Source: Mucilaginibacter glaciei (lineage in GTDB: Bacteria; Bacteroidota; Bacteroidia; Sphingobacteriales; Sphingobacteriaceae). From it: a stretch of 64,000 bases of DNA. The notes below the pieces were generated by a model, which worked only from the letters and a program-made list of their open reading frames with translations, was not told the DNA's origin and did not search any database. Within the stretch, counting starts at the first letter, position 1, and every line of letters begins with the position of its first letter. Positions 11,939 to 20,905 of this stretch are shown piece after piece. The translations under genes were made by a program, and so were the position numbers. The DNA is taken from contig NZ_JACWMX010000002.1 of the NCBI RefSeq assembly GCF_014773245.1, positions 186,001 through 250,000 of the forward strand, read 5' to 3'.

Positions 11939-12637
11939 TTAAATTCCCGCTACTGATTTAGTTTCAATTGTAATACCCGGCGACATGGTTGAAGAGATGT
12001 GTATACTCTTAAAATATGTGCCCTTTGCTGCCGATGGTTTTAATTTAGAGATAGTTTGCAATACTTCTAATGCGTTCTCATAAATTTTCTCAGCAGTGAA
12101 AGATGCTTTTCCTATTGAAGTGTGAATGATACCGGTTTTGTCAACCTTGAAATCGATCTTACCACCTTTTACCTCAGTTACAGCTTTCCCAACTTCTGGG
12201 GTTACTGTACCTGATTTAGGGTTAGGCATAAGGTTACGCGGGCCCAATATACGACCCAAACGACCTACCTTAGCCATAACACTTGGCATAGTTATGATAA
12301 TATCAACATCAGTCCATCCGCCTTCAATCTTGGCAATATAGTCATCCAAACCTACAAAATCCGCACCTGCATCTTTAGCTTCTTGTTCCTTATCAGGCGT
12401 ACAAAGCACTAATACACGTACAGTTTTACCGGTTCCATGAGGTAAGGTAGCAATACCACGTACCATTTGATTGGCTTTACGTGGGTCAACTCCTAAACGT
12501 ACATCAATATCAACAGATGAATCAAATTTAGTGTTGGTTAATTCCTTCACTAATGATGATGCTGCCTCTAACGTGTATGATTTGTTGGCCTCAATTTTGG
12601 ATAGTGCCGCTTTTTGATTTTTTGTTAATCTAGCCAC
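11939..12637 (-). CDS. rplA: 50S ribosomal protein L1 (uL1)
   Basis: The 232-residue L1-stalk protein. It has the family signature [14 protein letters not shown] and the expected two-domain layout, with [10 protein letters not shown] near residue 45. L1 often autoregulates the rplK-rplA mRNA. It follows rplK at 56 nt and directly precedes rplJ, giving the conserved K-A-J-L order. Confidence 0.98.
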   Translation of the reverse strand: MARLTKNQKAALSKIEANKSYTLEAASSLVKELTNTKFDSSVDIDVRLGVDPRKANQMVRGIATLPHGTGKTVRVLVLCTPDKEQEAKDAGADFVGLDDYIAKIEGGWTDVDIIITMPSVMAKVGRLGRILGPRNLMPNPKSGTVTPEVGKAVTEVKGGKIDFKVDKTGIIHTSIGKASFTAEKIYENALEVLQTISKLKPSAAKGTYFKSIHISSTMSPGITIETKSVAGI

Positions 12638-12693
12638 TGTCTTAAACTGATTTGTATAAATTAATTAATATTAACCCTGATGTTCGGGGTTAA

Positions 12694-13134
12694 TTAGTTC
12701 CAGGGAGCCGTACCTGATACGGTTATTCCCATACTGCGGGCAGTACCTGCCACCATTTTCATGGCTGATTCTACTGTGAATGCATTCAAATCAGTCATTT
12801 TATCTTTTGCAATGCCTTCAACCTGCTCCCAGTTTACACTGGCAACTTTTTTACGGTTTGGCTCTGCAGAACCACCCTTTAAGCCTGTTGCTTCTAAAAG
12901 CTGTATAGCTACCGGAGGGGTTTTGATGATAAAATCGAAAGACTTGTCGACATAAACAGTAATAACTACAGGTAACACTTTACCAGGTTTGTCCTGGGTA
13001 CGTGCGTTGAACTGCTTGCAAAACTCCATAATGTTCACACCCTTTGCACCCAATGCCGGGCCAATTGGTGGAGATGGGTTTGCAGCGCCGCCCTTCACTT
13101 GTAGCTTTACCATCGCACCGACTTCTTTTGCCAT
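12694..13134 (-). CDS. rplK: 50S ribosomal protein L11 (uL11)
   Basis: A 146-residue protein of the GTPase-associated centre. The N-terminal thiostrepton-region motif [10 protein letters not shown] and the [12 protein letters not shown] helix are intact. The C-terminal RNA-binding domain ends [10 protein letters not shown]. The usual N-terminal start M-A-K-E-V is used. A 189-nt spacer with a word palindrome separates it from nusG. Confidence 0.98.
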   Translation of the reverse strand: MAKEVGAMVKLQVKGGAANPSPPIGPALGAKGVNIMEFCKQFNARTQDKPGKVLPVVITVYVDKSFDFIIKTPPVAIQLLEATGLKGGSAEPNRKKVASVNWEQVEGIAKDKMTDLNAFTVESAMKMVAGTARSMGITVSGTAPWN

Positions 13135-13194
13135 TTTGATTTGTTTTAATTATAACTCAATGTTAGTAAGTGGAAGCTAAGTAACATTTAAGAT

Positions 13195-13320
13195 CGTGAG
13201 TGGTGAGTTGTCAATAGTGAGTTTTACCTCTCCTCCAAATCTCAACACATATTATATTTTTTTTGGTTTTTTGGCCGGGGCTGACAATGAAAACTCACTA
13301 CTCACCACTGCCTACTCGCC
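13195..13320. repeat. intergenic word palindrome (GTGAGT-type) between nusG and rplK
   Basis: The left arm (13195-13226) has CGTGAGTGGTGAGTTG and then AATAGTGAGTT. The right arm (13282-13320) has the inverse AACTCACTACTCACCACTG. The centre is T-rich with no matching words. The right arm ends 3 nt before the nusG stop codon. Confidence 0.7.
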
Positions 13321-13323
13321 AAA

Positions 13324-13866
13324 CTACTCTTTCTCTACCTGCATGTAATTCAATTCAAGCGGCGTACGGCGCCCAAATATCTTTACCATTACCTTTAGTT
13401 TCTTTTTCTCTTCGTTAACCTCTTCAATAACGCCGCTAAAGCCATTGAATGGGCCATCCATTACCTTAACATTTTCGCCAACGTAATAGGGTACATTCAT
13501 AGTTTCGCCCTGTGTGGTCATCTCATCAACCTTACCTAAAATACGGTTAACTTCTGCCTGGCGCAACGGAATAGCGTTACCTTGTTTATCACCCAAAAAG
13601 CCAATCACACTATTAATGTTCTTGATCACGTGCTCTAACTCACCATCTAAAGCGGCTTCCATTAAAACATAGCCCGGGAAGTAGTTGCGTTCTTTTGCAA
13701 TTTTCTTACCATCGCGCATTTGGTAGTATTTTTCGGTAGGGATCAATACCTGCGGTACAAGGTGGGCAATGCCTAAACGGGCCACTTCTGCATCAACGTA
13801 TTGCTTAACCTTTTTTTCTTTACCACTTATGGCACGCACAACATACCATTTTAATTGATCGCTCAT
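13324..13866 (-). CDS. nusG: transcription termination/antitermination protein NusG
   Basis: A 180-residue NusG. The N-terminal domain starts [14 protein letters not shown] and contains F-P-G-Y-V-L-M. The C-terminal KOW domain (about 125-180) has [11 protein letters not shown]. NusG binds the RNA polymerase clamp and links it to Rho or S10. It starts 4 nt after the secE stop codon, so the two are cotranscribed. Confidence 0.98.
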   Translation of the reverse strand: MSDQLKWYVVRAISGKEKKVKQYVDAEVARLGIAHLVPQVLIPTEKYYQMRDGKKIAKERNYFPGYVLMEAALDGELEHVIKNINSVIGFLGDKQGNAIPLRQAEVNRILGKVDEMTTQGETMNVPYYVGENVKVMDGPFNGFSGVIEEVNEEKKKLKVMVKIFGRRTPLELNYMQVEKE

Positions 13867-13870
13867 CTAA

Positions 13871-14065
13871 TTAGGCTAATGAAGTGTAAAACTTGTTTAA
13901 TACGTAACCTATTATTTGATCCATACCAAATATAAACAGAGCAATAATAATTGCGGCTACCAACACCAATACGGCACTGCTTTGCAGCTCGCGCCAGGTT
14001 GGCCAGGTTACCTTCTCTGTCAACTCAATGTATGATTCTTTTATATATTCAGTTACGCTTGCCAT
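13871..14065 (-). CDS. secE: preprotein translocase subunit SecE
   Basis: A 64-residue single-span SecE. It has an amphipathic N-terminal helix (Y-I-K-E-S-Y-I-E-L), the conserved K-V-T-W-P-T-W-R-E-L linker, and one membrane segment (about residues 30-50). I chose the ATG at 14065; the longer frame up to 14113 would run into the tRNA-Trp gene. It forms the SecYEG channel with genes located elsewhere. The order tuf, tRNA-Trp, secE, nusG is the common bacterial one. Confidence 0.96.
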   Translation of the reverse strand: MASVTEYIKESYIELTEKVTWPTWRELQSSAVLVLVAAIIIALFIFGMDQIIGYVLNKFYTSLA

Positions 14066-14083
14066 TTTATTATTACTGTTATG

Positions 14084-14154
14084 CACGGGAACAAGGATTC
14101 GAACCCTGATCAAAGGTTTTGGAGACCTCTATTCTACCATTGAACTATTCCCGT
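14084..14154 (-). tRNA. tRNA-Trp (CCA anticodon)
   Basis: It folds as a cloverleaf: acceptor ACGGGAA/TTCCCGT, anticodon stem GAGGT/ACCTT with loop C-T-C-C-A-A-A (anticodon CCA), T arm CAGGG-TTCGAAT-CCTTG, a 4-nt variable loop, and discriminator G. CCA is not encoded. It lies between tuf and secE. Confidence 0.96.
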
Positions 14155-14205
14155 GTATTTAAATCTCCAAAAAACGGAAATTGATACTTTTTACCTATTG
14201 TGAAT

Positions 14206-14235
14206 AAAGTACCGAGACATTTGCCCCGGTACTTT
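14206..14235 (-). terminator. hairpin downstream of tuf
   Basis: AAAGTACCG and CGGTACTTT form a 9-bp perfect stem around a 12-nt loop, 44 nt after the tuf stop. On the minus strand it is followed by TATTCAC, not a full U-run. It may be a partial terminator that sets tuf output above secE-nusG, or a processing signal before tRNA-Trp. Confidence 0.5.
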
Positions 14236-14278
14236 ACACAAAAATTAACCGTTTTGCTACCCATTTAAGGGTATTTAA

Positions 14279-15466
14279 TTATGCTAATATTTCAGTTACC
14301 TGACCAGCACCTACTGTTCTGCCACCTTCACGGATAGCGAAACGTAAGCCTTTTTCCATAGCAATAGCGTTGATTAGCTTTACAGTGATTGTAACGTTAT
14401 CACCTGGCATAACCATTTCTACACCTTCGGCCAATGAAATTTCACCAGTTACGTCAGTTGTACGGAAATAGAATTGAGGACGGTATTTGTTGAAGAACGG
14501 CGTGTGACGGCCACCTTCTGCTTTTGATAATACGTAAACCTCAGCTTTGAAATCTGTATGTGGGTTAACTGAACCTGGTTTGCAAATAACCATACCACGA
14601 CGGATATCAGTTTTTTCAATACCACGTAACAATAAACCTACGTTATCACCAGCTTCACCACGGTCAAGGATCTTGCGGAACATTTCCACACCTGTAACTG
14701 TAGATTTTAAGTTTTCAGCACCCATACCAAGGATGTCTACTTGCTCACCTGAGTTGATAACACCACGCTCTATACGACCTGTTGCAACAGTACCACGACC
14801 AGTGATCGAGAATACATCTTCAACCGGCATCAAGAAAGGCAATTCAGTCAAACGAGGAGGAATTGGAATGTAAGCATCAACTGCATCCATTAATTCCATA
14901 ATTTTTGCAACCCATGTAGGCTCGCCGTTAAGGCCACCCAAGGCTGAACCCTGAATAACAGGAATATCATCACCAGGGAAATCGTAGAATGATAATAATT
15001 CGCGAATTTCCATTTCAACAAGTTCTAATAACTCTGGATCATCAACCATATCCACTTTGTTCATGAATACAACCAATGAAGGTACACCTACCTGGCGTGC
15101 AAGCAGGATGTGCTCGCGAGTTTGTGGCATTGGACCGTCAGTAGCAGCAACAACAATGATTGCACCATCCATCTGAGCAGCACCTGTAACCATGTTTTTC
15201 ACGTAATCCGCGTGACCTGGACAGTCAACGTGAGCGTAGTGACGGTTTGCAGTTGAGTACTCAACGTGCGCAGTGTTGATAGTTATACCACGTTCTTTTT
15301 CTTCAGGAGCTGAGTCAATTGAATCGAATGAACGAGCTTCTGATAAACCTGCATCAGCTAATACTTTAGTGATAGCTGCAGTAAGGGTTGTTTTGCCGTG
15401 GTCAACGTGACCGATTGTACCGATGTTTAAGTGCGGTTTACTGCGGTCAAATTTTTCTTTTGCCAT
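14279..15466 (-). CDS. tuf: elongation factor Tu
   Basis: A 395-residue GTPase that delivers aminoacyl-tRNA. G1 is G-H-V-D-H-G-K-T (19-26), the switch II region has D-C-P-G-H-A-D-Y, and N-K-V-D is present. Domains 2 and 3 are full length and end in the conserved [10 protein letters not shown]. The gene lies directly after four tRNA genes, as tufB does in E. coli. It is the only tuf in the window. Confidence 0.99.
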   Translation of the reverse strand: MAKEKFDRSKPHLNIGTIGHVDHGKTTLTAAITKVLADAGLSEARSFDSIDSAPEEKERGITINTAHVEYSTANRHYAHVDCPGHADYVKNMVTGAAQMDGAIIVVAATDGPMPQTREHILLARQVGVPSLVVFMNKVDMVDDPELLELVEMEIRELLSFYDFPGDDIPVIQGSALGGLNGEPTWVAKIMELMDAVDAYIPIPPRLTELPFLMPVEDVFSITGRGTVATGRIERGVINSGEQVDILGMGAENLKSTVTGVEMFRKILDRGEAGDNVGLLLRGIEKTDIRRGMVICKPGSVNPHTDFKAEVYVLSKAEGGRHTPFFNKYRPQFYFRTTDVTGEISLAEGVEMVMPGDNVTITVKLINAIAMEKGLRFAIREGGRTVGAGQVTEILA

Positions 15467-15531
15467 GATTTATATTTGTTTGTAGGTTAATTTATTATTA
15501 AAATGTATTATACTTATTACGCAATATAATG

Positions 15532-15603
<72 letters not shown>

Positions 15604-15699
15604 TTGTTTTTAGTTCATTAGTTCACTCCTTATCAGTTCATTGGTATTACTTGCTTAGCACAAATGAACTAATGAACCAAGCAACCATTGAACCAACCG
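15604..15699. repeat. intergenic word palindrome (GAACTAAT-type) between tRNA-Thr and tRNA-Gly
   Basis: The left arm has GTTCATTAGTTCACTC and CAGTTCATTGGT. The right arm has the inverse AATGAACTAATGAACCAAG and ATTGAACCAACC. It fills almost the whole 96-nt spacer. Confidence 0.7.
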
Positions 15700-15772
15700 A
15701 GCGGAAGACGAGGTTCGAACTCGCGACCTATAGCTTGGAAGGCTATCGCTCTACCAACTGAGCTACTTCCGC
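15700..15772 (-). tRNA. tRNA-Gly (TCC anticodon)
   Basis: Acceptor GCGGAAG/CTTCCGC; anticodon stem ATAGC/GCTAT around C-T-T-C-C-A-A (anticodon TCC); T loop TTCGAAC; discriminator T. It is the third gene of the tRNA cluster, as glyT is in E. coli. Confidence 0.97.
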
Positions 15773-15775
15773 AAA

Positions 15776-15855
15776 ATAAGTAGTGAATTACTGATTTAGC
15801 GAATGACTGATTTAAAAACCATTCAAACTCACTAATTCACTAACTCACTAATTAA
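15776..15855. repeat. intergenic word palindrome (AGTGAATTA-type) between tRNA-Gly and tRNA-Tyr
   Basis: The left arm has TAGTGAATTACTGATTTAGC and GAATGACTGATTTA. The right arm has the inverse CTCACTAATTCACTAACTC and ACTAATTA. The words are nearly those of the rpoC-rpoB spacer at 6864-6979. Confidence 0.7.
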
Positions 15856-15859
15856 AAAG

Positions 15860-15940
15860 TGGGGGGAGAAGGATTCGAACCTTCGTAGCCGAAGCAGCGG
15901 ATTTACAGTCCGCCCCATTTGACCGCTCTGGTATCCCCCC
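15860..15940 (-). tRNA. tRNA-Tyr (GTA anticodon)
   Basis: A class II tRNA with a long variable arm (GCTGCTTCGGC region). Acceptor GGGGGGA/TCCCCCC; anticodon stem GCGGA/TCCGC around C-T-G-T-A-A-A (anticodon GTA); discriminator A. Length 81 nt. It is second in the cluster. Confidence 0.97.
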
Positions 15941-16005
15941 ATTGTTAATTCCGGACTAATGATATTCAAAGTTGAAGCTAAATATCACTCTTCCGAAATA
16001 AACAG

Positions 16006-16078
16006 AGCCTCCTATCGGGATCGAACCAATGACCTACTGATTACAAGTCAGTCGCTCTACCAGCTGAGCTAAGGAGGC
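16006..16078 (-). tRNA. tRNA-Thr (TGT anticodon)
   Basis: Acceptor GCCTCCT/AGGAGGC; anticodon stem ACTGA/TCAGT around C-T-T-G-T-A-A (anticodon TGT); T loop TTCGATC; discriminator T. It is first in the operon, corresponding to thrU of E. coli. The promoter lies about 145 nt upstream. Confidence 0.96.
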
Positions 16079-16222
16079 TTTTAATTGTTGCCATTCCCGT
16101 CGTACACCGTAGTAGTAGCTCAGGAAAGTGGCTGCAAATTAATTTTGCGCTATTATTTTTTATTTTAAAGAACCATTCCCCTTATATACGAGCGGCGATT
16201 AAGACCTCTCTGAAAGGGATTG

Positions 16223-16252
16223 CAAATCTACAAAAAATTAAGGCTGTGCAAA
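16223..16252 (-). promoter_or_regulatory. Bacteroidota-type promoter of the tRNA-tuf-secE-nusG-rpl-rpo block
   Basis: On the minus strand a -33 TTTG (16249-16252) and a -7 TAGATTTG (16223-16230) are 18 nt apart, matching the Bacteroidota consensus TTTG/TAnnTTTG. It sits between the raiA terminator and the first tRNA. The leader to tRNA-Thr would be about 135 nt long; I see no ORF in it. Confidence 0.75.
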
Positions 16253-16262
16253 ATATTTTTAC

Positions 16263-16295
16263 AAAAAAAATCGGCAGGCTTAAAGCCCGCCGATT
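16263..16295 (-). terminator. intrinsic terminator after raiA
   Basis: AATCGGCGGGC and GCCTGCCGATT form an 11-bp stem with one mismatch, a TTTAA loop, and a run of about eight T on the minus strand. It is 30 nt past the raiA stop codon. Confidence 0.85.
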
Positions 16296-16324
16296 CGTGC
16301 GTGTTTTGCGTTATATGTATGTGC

Positions 16325-16672
16325 CTAAAAATCTTCTTCTTCCGATACTAAGGCCGCTTTTTTAGCAGCTTCAGCAGCGATAGATTTTTTGGTTTTATAC
16401 TTCTCTATTTGTTTACGAAGGCTCTCGACAACCAGGTCTGTAGCCTCTTCAAAGCTCTTACACTTCTCCTTCGCAAATATCTGGCTGCCGGGCAGCAACA
16501 GCTTTATCTCCGTTACCTTATTGGCCTCGTCGCCTACGTTCTCCAGTTTTAAATAAACCTCGCCGCTAATAATCTGATCAAAAAACGTTTCCAGCTTATC
16601 AACCTTCTTTTGAATAAAGTCCAGCAATTTAACGTCTGCTGTAAAGTGAATAGATTGCACTGTAATTTTCAT
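16325..16672 (-). CDS. raiA: ribosome hibernation promoting factor (short HPF/RaiA family)
   Basis: A 115-residue protein of the RaiA/HPF family. It binds the decoding centre of idle 30S subunits and preserves or dimerises ribosomes in stationary phase. The N-terminal beta-alpha-beta-beta-beta-alpha core is recognisable (I-T-V-Q-S-I-H-F, then L-D-F-I-Q-K-K-V-D-K-L). Its length makes it the short form, without the C-terminal dimerisation domain of long HPF. It starts 13 nt after the Xer recombinase gene, in operon arrangement. Unlike almost every other gene here it has a clear Shine-Dalgarno sequence (AGGAGG, 4 nt before ATG). Confidence 0.93.
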   Translation of the reverse strand: MKITVQSIHFTADVKLLDFIQKKVDKLETFFDQIISGEVYLKLENVGDEANKVTEIKLLLPGSQIFAKEKCKSFEEATDLVVESLRKQIEKYKTKKSIAAEAAKKAALVSEEEDF

Positions 16673-16676
16673 TTTT

Positions 16677-16682
16677 CCTCCT
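16677..16682 (-). promoter_or_regulatory. Shine-Dalgarno sequence of raiA
   Basis: The minus strand reads AGGAGGAAAA directly before the ATG at 16672. Strong SD sequences are rare in Bacteroidota, and in this window I see one only here and at rpsU. Confidence 0.75.
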
Positions 16683-16685
16683 GTT

Positions 16686-17600
16686 TTAACCCTTTGGATG
16701 GGCTTGTTTGTAAATAGACTTTAAACGTTCAACTGAATTATGGGTATAAATTTGGGTTGCGCTTAAATTAGCATGGCCCAAAAGTTCTTTAATGGCGTTT
16801 AAATCGGCGCCTTTGTTTAATAAACTGGTTGCAAATGTGTGCCTTAGCACATGAGGGCTGCGTTTTTGCTGGGTTGATATGTTAGACAGGTATCTGTGCA
16901 CAGTATTATATATGAGTTTCGGATATACGTCGGCTCCTTTATTTGTAACGAGTAAGGTTAAGGAATTGTTATTAATTTTTTCACTTTTCTTAACCTCAAT
17001 ATACCGCTTTAACAGTTGCACCAGCTCGCTGTTAAGGGGTATAATCCTCTGTTTGTTGCGCTTACCTAAAACTTTTACGGTATTTTCATAAAAATCAACA
17101 TCTGTTTCTTTTACACCTACCAGCTCGGCCAGGCGCATGCCGGTGCCAAACAGCATCTCTATAACCAGCTTATCGCGGGTGCCTTCAAAATCATCGGCAA
17201 AAATCTTGTCAAATTCGCCATCCATTTTGCCGTCAAGCATGCCGGTGAGCTTATCACCATCAACCACCACAGGTAAATATTTAGGCACTTTAGGTGCGCT
17301 GATGCGCGATGTTGGATTAGCGGTAATATCCCCCTCCTGTAATGAAAACTTAAAGTATTTGCGTAACGTAGCGATTTTGCGGGTAACAGAACGCGCGGAT
17401 ACCCCGTCATCCATCAGCTGCACCATCCAGTTACGGATATCGTGATGGGTAACATCGGCAGGGCCGGTAACAGATGGCTGGGTGTGGGGTGGGTTTAAAA
17501 ACAGCAGGAACTGGTCAAGGTCCGACTGGTAAGCTGATACAGTATGCGGCGAGTACCGCTTCTCAAATTTAATGTACTGTATGAACTTATCTAAAAACAT
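16686..17600 (-). CDS. XerC/XerD-type tyrosine recombinase
   Basis: A 304-residue site-specific recombinase of the chromosome-dimer-resolution type. The N-terminal SAM-like core-binding domain spans about 1-95. The catalytic domain has R156 (G-T-G-M-R), K180, H250-V-L-R253, H276 (L-L-G-H) and the nucleophile Y285 (Q-I-Y-T-H). All six residues are present. It lies upstream of raiA, a housekeeping context common in Bacteroidota, with no phage or island genes beside it, so XerC or XerD is favoured over a mobile-element integrase. Which of the two it is cannot be settled from the sequence alone. Confidence 0.9.
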   Translation of the reverse strand: MFLDKFIQYIKFEKRYSPHTVSAYQSDLDQFLLFLNPPHTQPSVTGPADVTHHDIRNWMVQLMDDGVSARSVTRKIATLRKYFKFSLQEGDITANPTSRISAPKVPKYLPVVVDGDKLTGMLDGKMDGEFDKIFADDFEGTRDKLVIEMLFGTGMRLAELVGVKETDVDFYENTVKVLGKRNKQRIIPLNSELVQLLKRYIEVKKSEKINNNSLTLLVTNKGADVYPKLIYNTVHRYLSNISTQQKRSPHVLRHTFATSLLNKGADLNAIKELLGHANLSATQIYTHNSVERLKSIYKQAHPKG

Positions 17601-17693
17601 AAAAACTATTTATACACCCAAGTAAATTGAATGTACAAATAGTTTTTTTATAGTGACAAGAAAATCTGTAAAATTCTTTCTGTGAAGAAAAAA

Positions 17694-17885
17694 TTAAACA
17701 GTCTCGATGTTCATGTTCTGTTTGTAAATGGCATGTTTAATTTCGTGCCTGCGAGTAATAGATTTTTTCTCAAAAGCCTGGCGACTGCGCAGCTCTCTTA
17801 AAACTCCTGTTTTCTCGAATTTCTTTTTAAAGCGTTTTAATGCCTTATCTAATGACTCTCCGTCTTTTACGTTAATTATGATCAT
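17694..17885 (-). CDS. rpsU: 30S ribosomal protein S21 (bS21)
   Basis: A 63-residue basic protein starting M-I-I-I-N-V-K-D-G-E-S, with the family helix A-L-K-R-F-K-K-K-F-E-K and the R-R-H-E-I-K-H-A segment. I chose the ATG at 17885, 9 nt after an unusually strong Shine-Dalgarno sequence; the longer frame to 17915 would pass through it. In Bacteroidota ribosomes bS21, with bS6 and bS18, masks the anti-SD of 16S rRNA (established for Flavobacterium johnsoniae). A strong SD on this mRNA therefore fits autoregulation by ribosomes that lack bS21. Confidence 0.96.
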   Translation of the reverse strand: MIIINVKDGESLDKALKRFKKKFEKTGVLRELRSRQAFEKKSITRRHEIKHAIYKQNMNIETV

Positions 17886-17894
17886 ATCCCAAAT

Positions 17895-17904
17895 ACCTCC
17901 TTTC
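17895..17904 (-). promoter_or_regulatory. extended Shine-Dalgarno of rpsU
   Basis: The minus strand has GAAAGGAGGT, fully complementary to the expected 3' end of bacterial 16S rRNA (ACCUCCUUUC). The spacing to the ATG is 9 nt. It begins only a few nucleotides after the expected transcription start. Confidence 0.85.
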
Positions 17905-17912
17905 AGGGACGA

Positions 17913-17943
17913 CAAAGGTAGATAAAACTTTTACATTCTGAAA
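17913..17943 (-). promoter_or_regulatory. promoter of rpsU
   Basis: The -7 box TACCTTTG (17913-17920) matches TAnnTTTG exactly. A -33 TTTC (17940-17943) lies 19 nt upstream. The predicted 5' leader is about 20 nt, most of it the SD region. Confidence 0.7.
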
Positions 17944-17984
17944 TACAATATTTAATAATTATCTATGCGTTTTCAGCAAGCTAA

Positions 17985-18671
17985 TTATTCGGTCTTAAGG
18001 GCGGGTAAGGCGCGTTTATCGGCAGGTAACGACTGGTACTTTTTGTAGCTATCATTAATGTAGGCCACTACCGACTCGGAATTATTAGACTTCAAAAATT
18101 GGTAGGTTGGGCGGTAGAGTGATATAAAGTTTAACAGTTCCTTCCCTTTCAAAGGCACTAAACTACCTACATATACCGGACTAAACACGGCATCGACATG
18201 GCGTTCCTCAGATTCCGTACGGAAATAGCGCTTTAACCGGCGGGCATCCTTACCTTCTTTACTAAACCATGTTGACGGTGAGAATGCGTACACTTTACTT
18301 TTCTCATAAACTTCGGCATATTCAACCCGGGGGTTAAAATCTGCTCGGGTTGCTGTAACGTTTACCTGGCTCAGGTTAATCGTTTTCGATACCAGGTCGA
18401 TCCGCCTTGTCAGTAAATCAATAAGGTACAAGGTATCGGGCAGATAACCCGGTGAATTAAATACGATGGTATGCCCGGTAGCCGCTTTGATGGTAAAATT
18501 ACCATCTTTATCCGTAATGGTAACTTGCTTGTTGGTCACGTTCTTTATAAAAACGTTGGTAAGCTTGGTGCTGCTTTTATCTTCATAAACGGTGCCCTTA
18601 AGTGTGTTTTGTGCCCGGGCAAAAGTCGAGGCAAATATTATTACGGCTATAACTGGTAGGATCTTTGACAT
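17985..18671 (-). CDS. exported protein with CarboxypepD_reg-like domain
   Basis: A 228-residue protein with a Sec signal peptide (about 1-20, ending F-A-R-A-Q). It is followed by a carboxypeptidase regulatory-like beta-sandwich (about 22-110: G-T-V-Y-E-D-K-S-S-T-K-L, then T-D-K-D-G-N-F-T-I-K-A, then L-S-Q-V-N-V-T-A). The C-terminal 110 residues are helical and charged, and I do not recognise them. Similar domains sit at the N-terminus of TonB-dependent receptors, but no plug or barrel is present here. Probably a periplasmic or surface accessory protein. Its substrate is unknown. Confidence 0.65.
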   Translation of the reverse strand: MSKILPVIAVIIFASTFARAQNTLKGTVYEDKSSTKLTNVFIKNVTNKQVTITDKDGNFTIKAATGHTIVFNSPGYLPDTLYLIDLLTRRIDLVSKTINLSQVNVTATRADFNPRVEYAEVYEKSKVYAFSPSTWFSKEGKDARRLKRYFRTESEERHVDAVFSPVYVGSLVPLKGKELLNFISLYRPTYQFLKSNNSESVVAYINDSYKKYQSLPADKRALPALKTE

Positions 18672-18743
18672 GGCTGGTGAAGTATATAACTGATTAACCT
18701 ATAAAAACCTTGATGGTTTGTGTAAATCGGTATAAAGAACAAC

Positions 18744-18770
18744 AAAAAACCCGGCTTAAACCGGGTTTTA
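18744..18770 (-). terminator. terminator of the M1 peptidase gene
   Basis: The minus strand has AAAACCCGG-TTTAAG-CCGGGTTTTTTG, a stem followed by a T-run, 6 nt after the stop codon. Confidence 0.85.
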
Positions 18771-18775
18771 AATTG

Positions 18776-20782
18776 TTATTGCTTTTTCCAGACGTTGTTA
18801 TCCGGATTGAAGTCGGGCAGTACCTTATCGGGGTCATAAGTTACAGATTCAATCTCCTCTGTTGATGCATGTTTCACTACAAAGGTTTTATTACGCTCCC
18901 AGATCTCGACAGGTAGTTTTAAACGCTCTGTTTTACCGCTGATGTACTTGACCTCCAAAATGGTTGGCATAGCCATTTTTTCCATATTGGTGATACTGAT
19001 CAATGAGCCTTTTGACGGATCATCGTTGATATATTTTACCCCATCAACGGCAACATCCAGCCGCCAGTTGTTTACAAACCACCCCCTCCAGAACCATTGC
19101 AGGCTTTCGCCACTGGCGTTCTCCATCGTGCGGAAAAAATCATCAGGCGTTGGGTGTTTAAATGCCCAGCGTGCTATGTAGGTTTTAAACGCATAGTCGA
19201 AACGTTCAGGGCCTAATATCTGCTCTCGCAATAACGTTAAACCGGCACCCGGTTTAAAATAGAGCAGTGTACCATTATTAGCTTCCTTCAAATTCTCGGG
19301 GTTGCTCATTACAGGCTCCAGGTTGGGGTTGGTTAAACGGCCGCCGGTGTACTGCATATCTGTTGGCCTTTTAGGTGCATATTCGCCTTTATTAAAATCT
19401 GCTGTGCTTAGTGTGTTGATGAAAGTGTTAAAGCCCTCATCCATCCAGCCATACAAACGCTCGTTAGAACCCACGATCATTGGGAACCAGGTGTGGCCAA
19501 ACTCGTGGTCGTTCACACCCCAGAGCTGGCTTTTTTTGGCTCTTGATCCACAGAAAACAATCCCCGGATATTCCATACCGCCTACTGAGCCGGCAACTGC
19601 TGTTGCCGCAGGGTAAGGGTACTCGAACCATTTTTGCGAATTATATTCAATAGATTTTTTTACATATTCGGTACTGCGGCCCCAGGCATCGTTGCCGTTG
19701 CTTTCTGTTGGGTAGGCTGATATAGCGATTGACTTTTTGCCACTTGGCAGGTCCATTTTAGCGGCATCAACGATAAACGCTGCCGACGATGCCCATGATG
19801 CGTCGCGTGCGTTTTTAATCTTGAATTTCCAGGTCAGTTCTTTTTTACCCGCCGGGCGCGATGCCGCGTTGGTCACCTCGTCTGCCGTGCGGATCATCAC
19901 CGTTGTTTCGCTTTTTGCTGCTTCGGCCCAGCGTTTCACCTGCTCGGGCGTGTAAACCTCTGTTGGGTTTTGCAACTCGCCGCTGGCTACAACAATATGG
20001 TTGGCGGGTGCGGTGATGCTCAAGTCAAAATCGCCGTACTCCAGGTAAAATTCACTTGGCCCGGTGTAGGGTAAGGCGTTCCAGCCCATTACATCATCAT
20101 ACACATACATACGCGGGTACCATTGAGCAATGGTATAGATCTTACCGTTTTTAGTTGTTTGGTAACCCGTACGGTCCGATCCATACTCGGGTACAATGTA
20201 CGAATACTCGATGTTCAGTTTTATTTGCCCGCCGTTTGCCGCAACAATTTGCGCAGGTGTTAAAAATATCTGCATGCGGGTATCATTGATCAGGTACTTC
20301 AAGTCGGTAGCGGCAGCACCTTTAGCACCCACCATTTTTACCGACTTTATTTTGTAACCTGCATCGGCCAGGGCTGCACGGCCACCTGTACCATTTCGGC
20401 TACCCGTTGGCGGGATAATTGCCGATCCGCGAGAATCTGCCTTAAACAAATTCTGATCCAGTTGCATCCACAAAAAGCTTAAACGTTGCGGGCTGTTGTT
20501 GGTATAGGTTAAAACCTCGGTACCGATAACCTCGTTAGTTTGGTCATCCAACTTGGCGGCCAGTTGATAATCGGCACGGTTTTGCCAGTATTTAGGACCT
20601 TGCTGTCCATCGGCCGCCCTAAACTCCGACCCATTTTTGGTGTAGAAGAACGGCGCAAAGGCATCGTGATAATCATATTTAGATACCGGCGGCGGGGTTG
20701 TTGCCGGTGCCTGTTGTGCCTGGCTAATGCTGCACAAGCTGGTAAAAGCCAGTGTACAACCGGCTATCAGTTTAAATTTCAT
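18776..20782 (-). CDS. M1 family (gluzincin) metallopeptidase
   Basis: A 668-residue exported aminopeptidase-type protein. A signal peptide (about 1-22) is followed by a Pro-rich linker and the M1 beta domain. The catalytic domain has the exopeptidase-type G-G-M-E-Y (401-405) and the zinc site H426-E-F-G-H430 with E449 eighteen residues on (W-M-D-E-G-F-N). All metal ligands and the general base are present. It is likely periplasmic or surface exposed and degrades peptides. It stands alone, with its own terminator. Confidence 0.92.
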   Translation of the reverse strand: MKFKLIAGCTLAFTSLCSISQAQQAPATTPPPVSKYDYHDAFAPFFYTKNGSEFRAADGQQGPKYWQNRADYQLAAKLDDQTNEVIGTEVLTYTNNSPQRLSFLWMQLDQNLFKADSRGSAIIPPTGSRNGTGGRAALADAGYKIKSVKMVGAKGAAATDLKYLINDTRMQIFLTPAQIVAANGGQIKLNIEYSYIVPEYGSDRTGYQTTKNGKIYTIAQWYPRMYVYDDVMGWNALPYTGPSEFYLEYGDFDLSITAPANHIVVASGELQNPTEVYTPEQVKRWAEAAKSETTVMIRTADEVTNAASRPAGKKELTWKFKIKNARDASWASSAAFIVDAAKMDLPSGKKSIAISAYPTESNGNDAWGRSTEYVKKSIEYNSQKWFEYPYPAATAVAGSVGGMEYPGIVFCGSRAKKSQLWGVNDHEFGHTWFPMIVGSNERLYGWMDEGFNTFINTLSTADFNKGEYAPKRPTDMQYTGGRLTNPNLEPVMSNPENLKEANNGTLLYFKPGAGLTLLREQILGPERFDYAFKTYIARWAFKHPTPDDFFRTMENASGESLQWFWRGWFVNNWRLDVAVDGVKYINDDPSKGSLISITNMEKMAMPTILEVKYISGKTERLKLPVEIWERNKTFVVKHASTEEIESVTYDPDKVLPDFNPDNNVWKKQ

Positions 20783-20905
20783 GTTTTAATAATTGATTAG
20801 GCAAGTATACTGCAAATAATAATATTGCACAGCGCGGGTAAACGTATTGTTACCTGTGGATAAAAGGAATATTACCTTGAAAAGTAGCCGTTTGTTTTGG
20901 CTTAC

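Noticed and set aside
16686..17600. Phage or island integrase
   Set aside because: The recombinase lies in a housekeeping context (raiA, rpsU, tRNA-tuf operon) with no attachment-site duplication next to the tRNA genes, so a Xer role is more likely.
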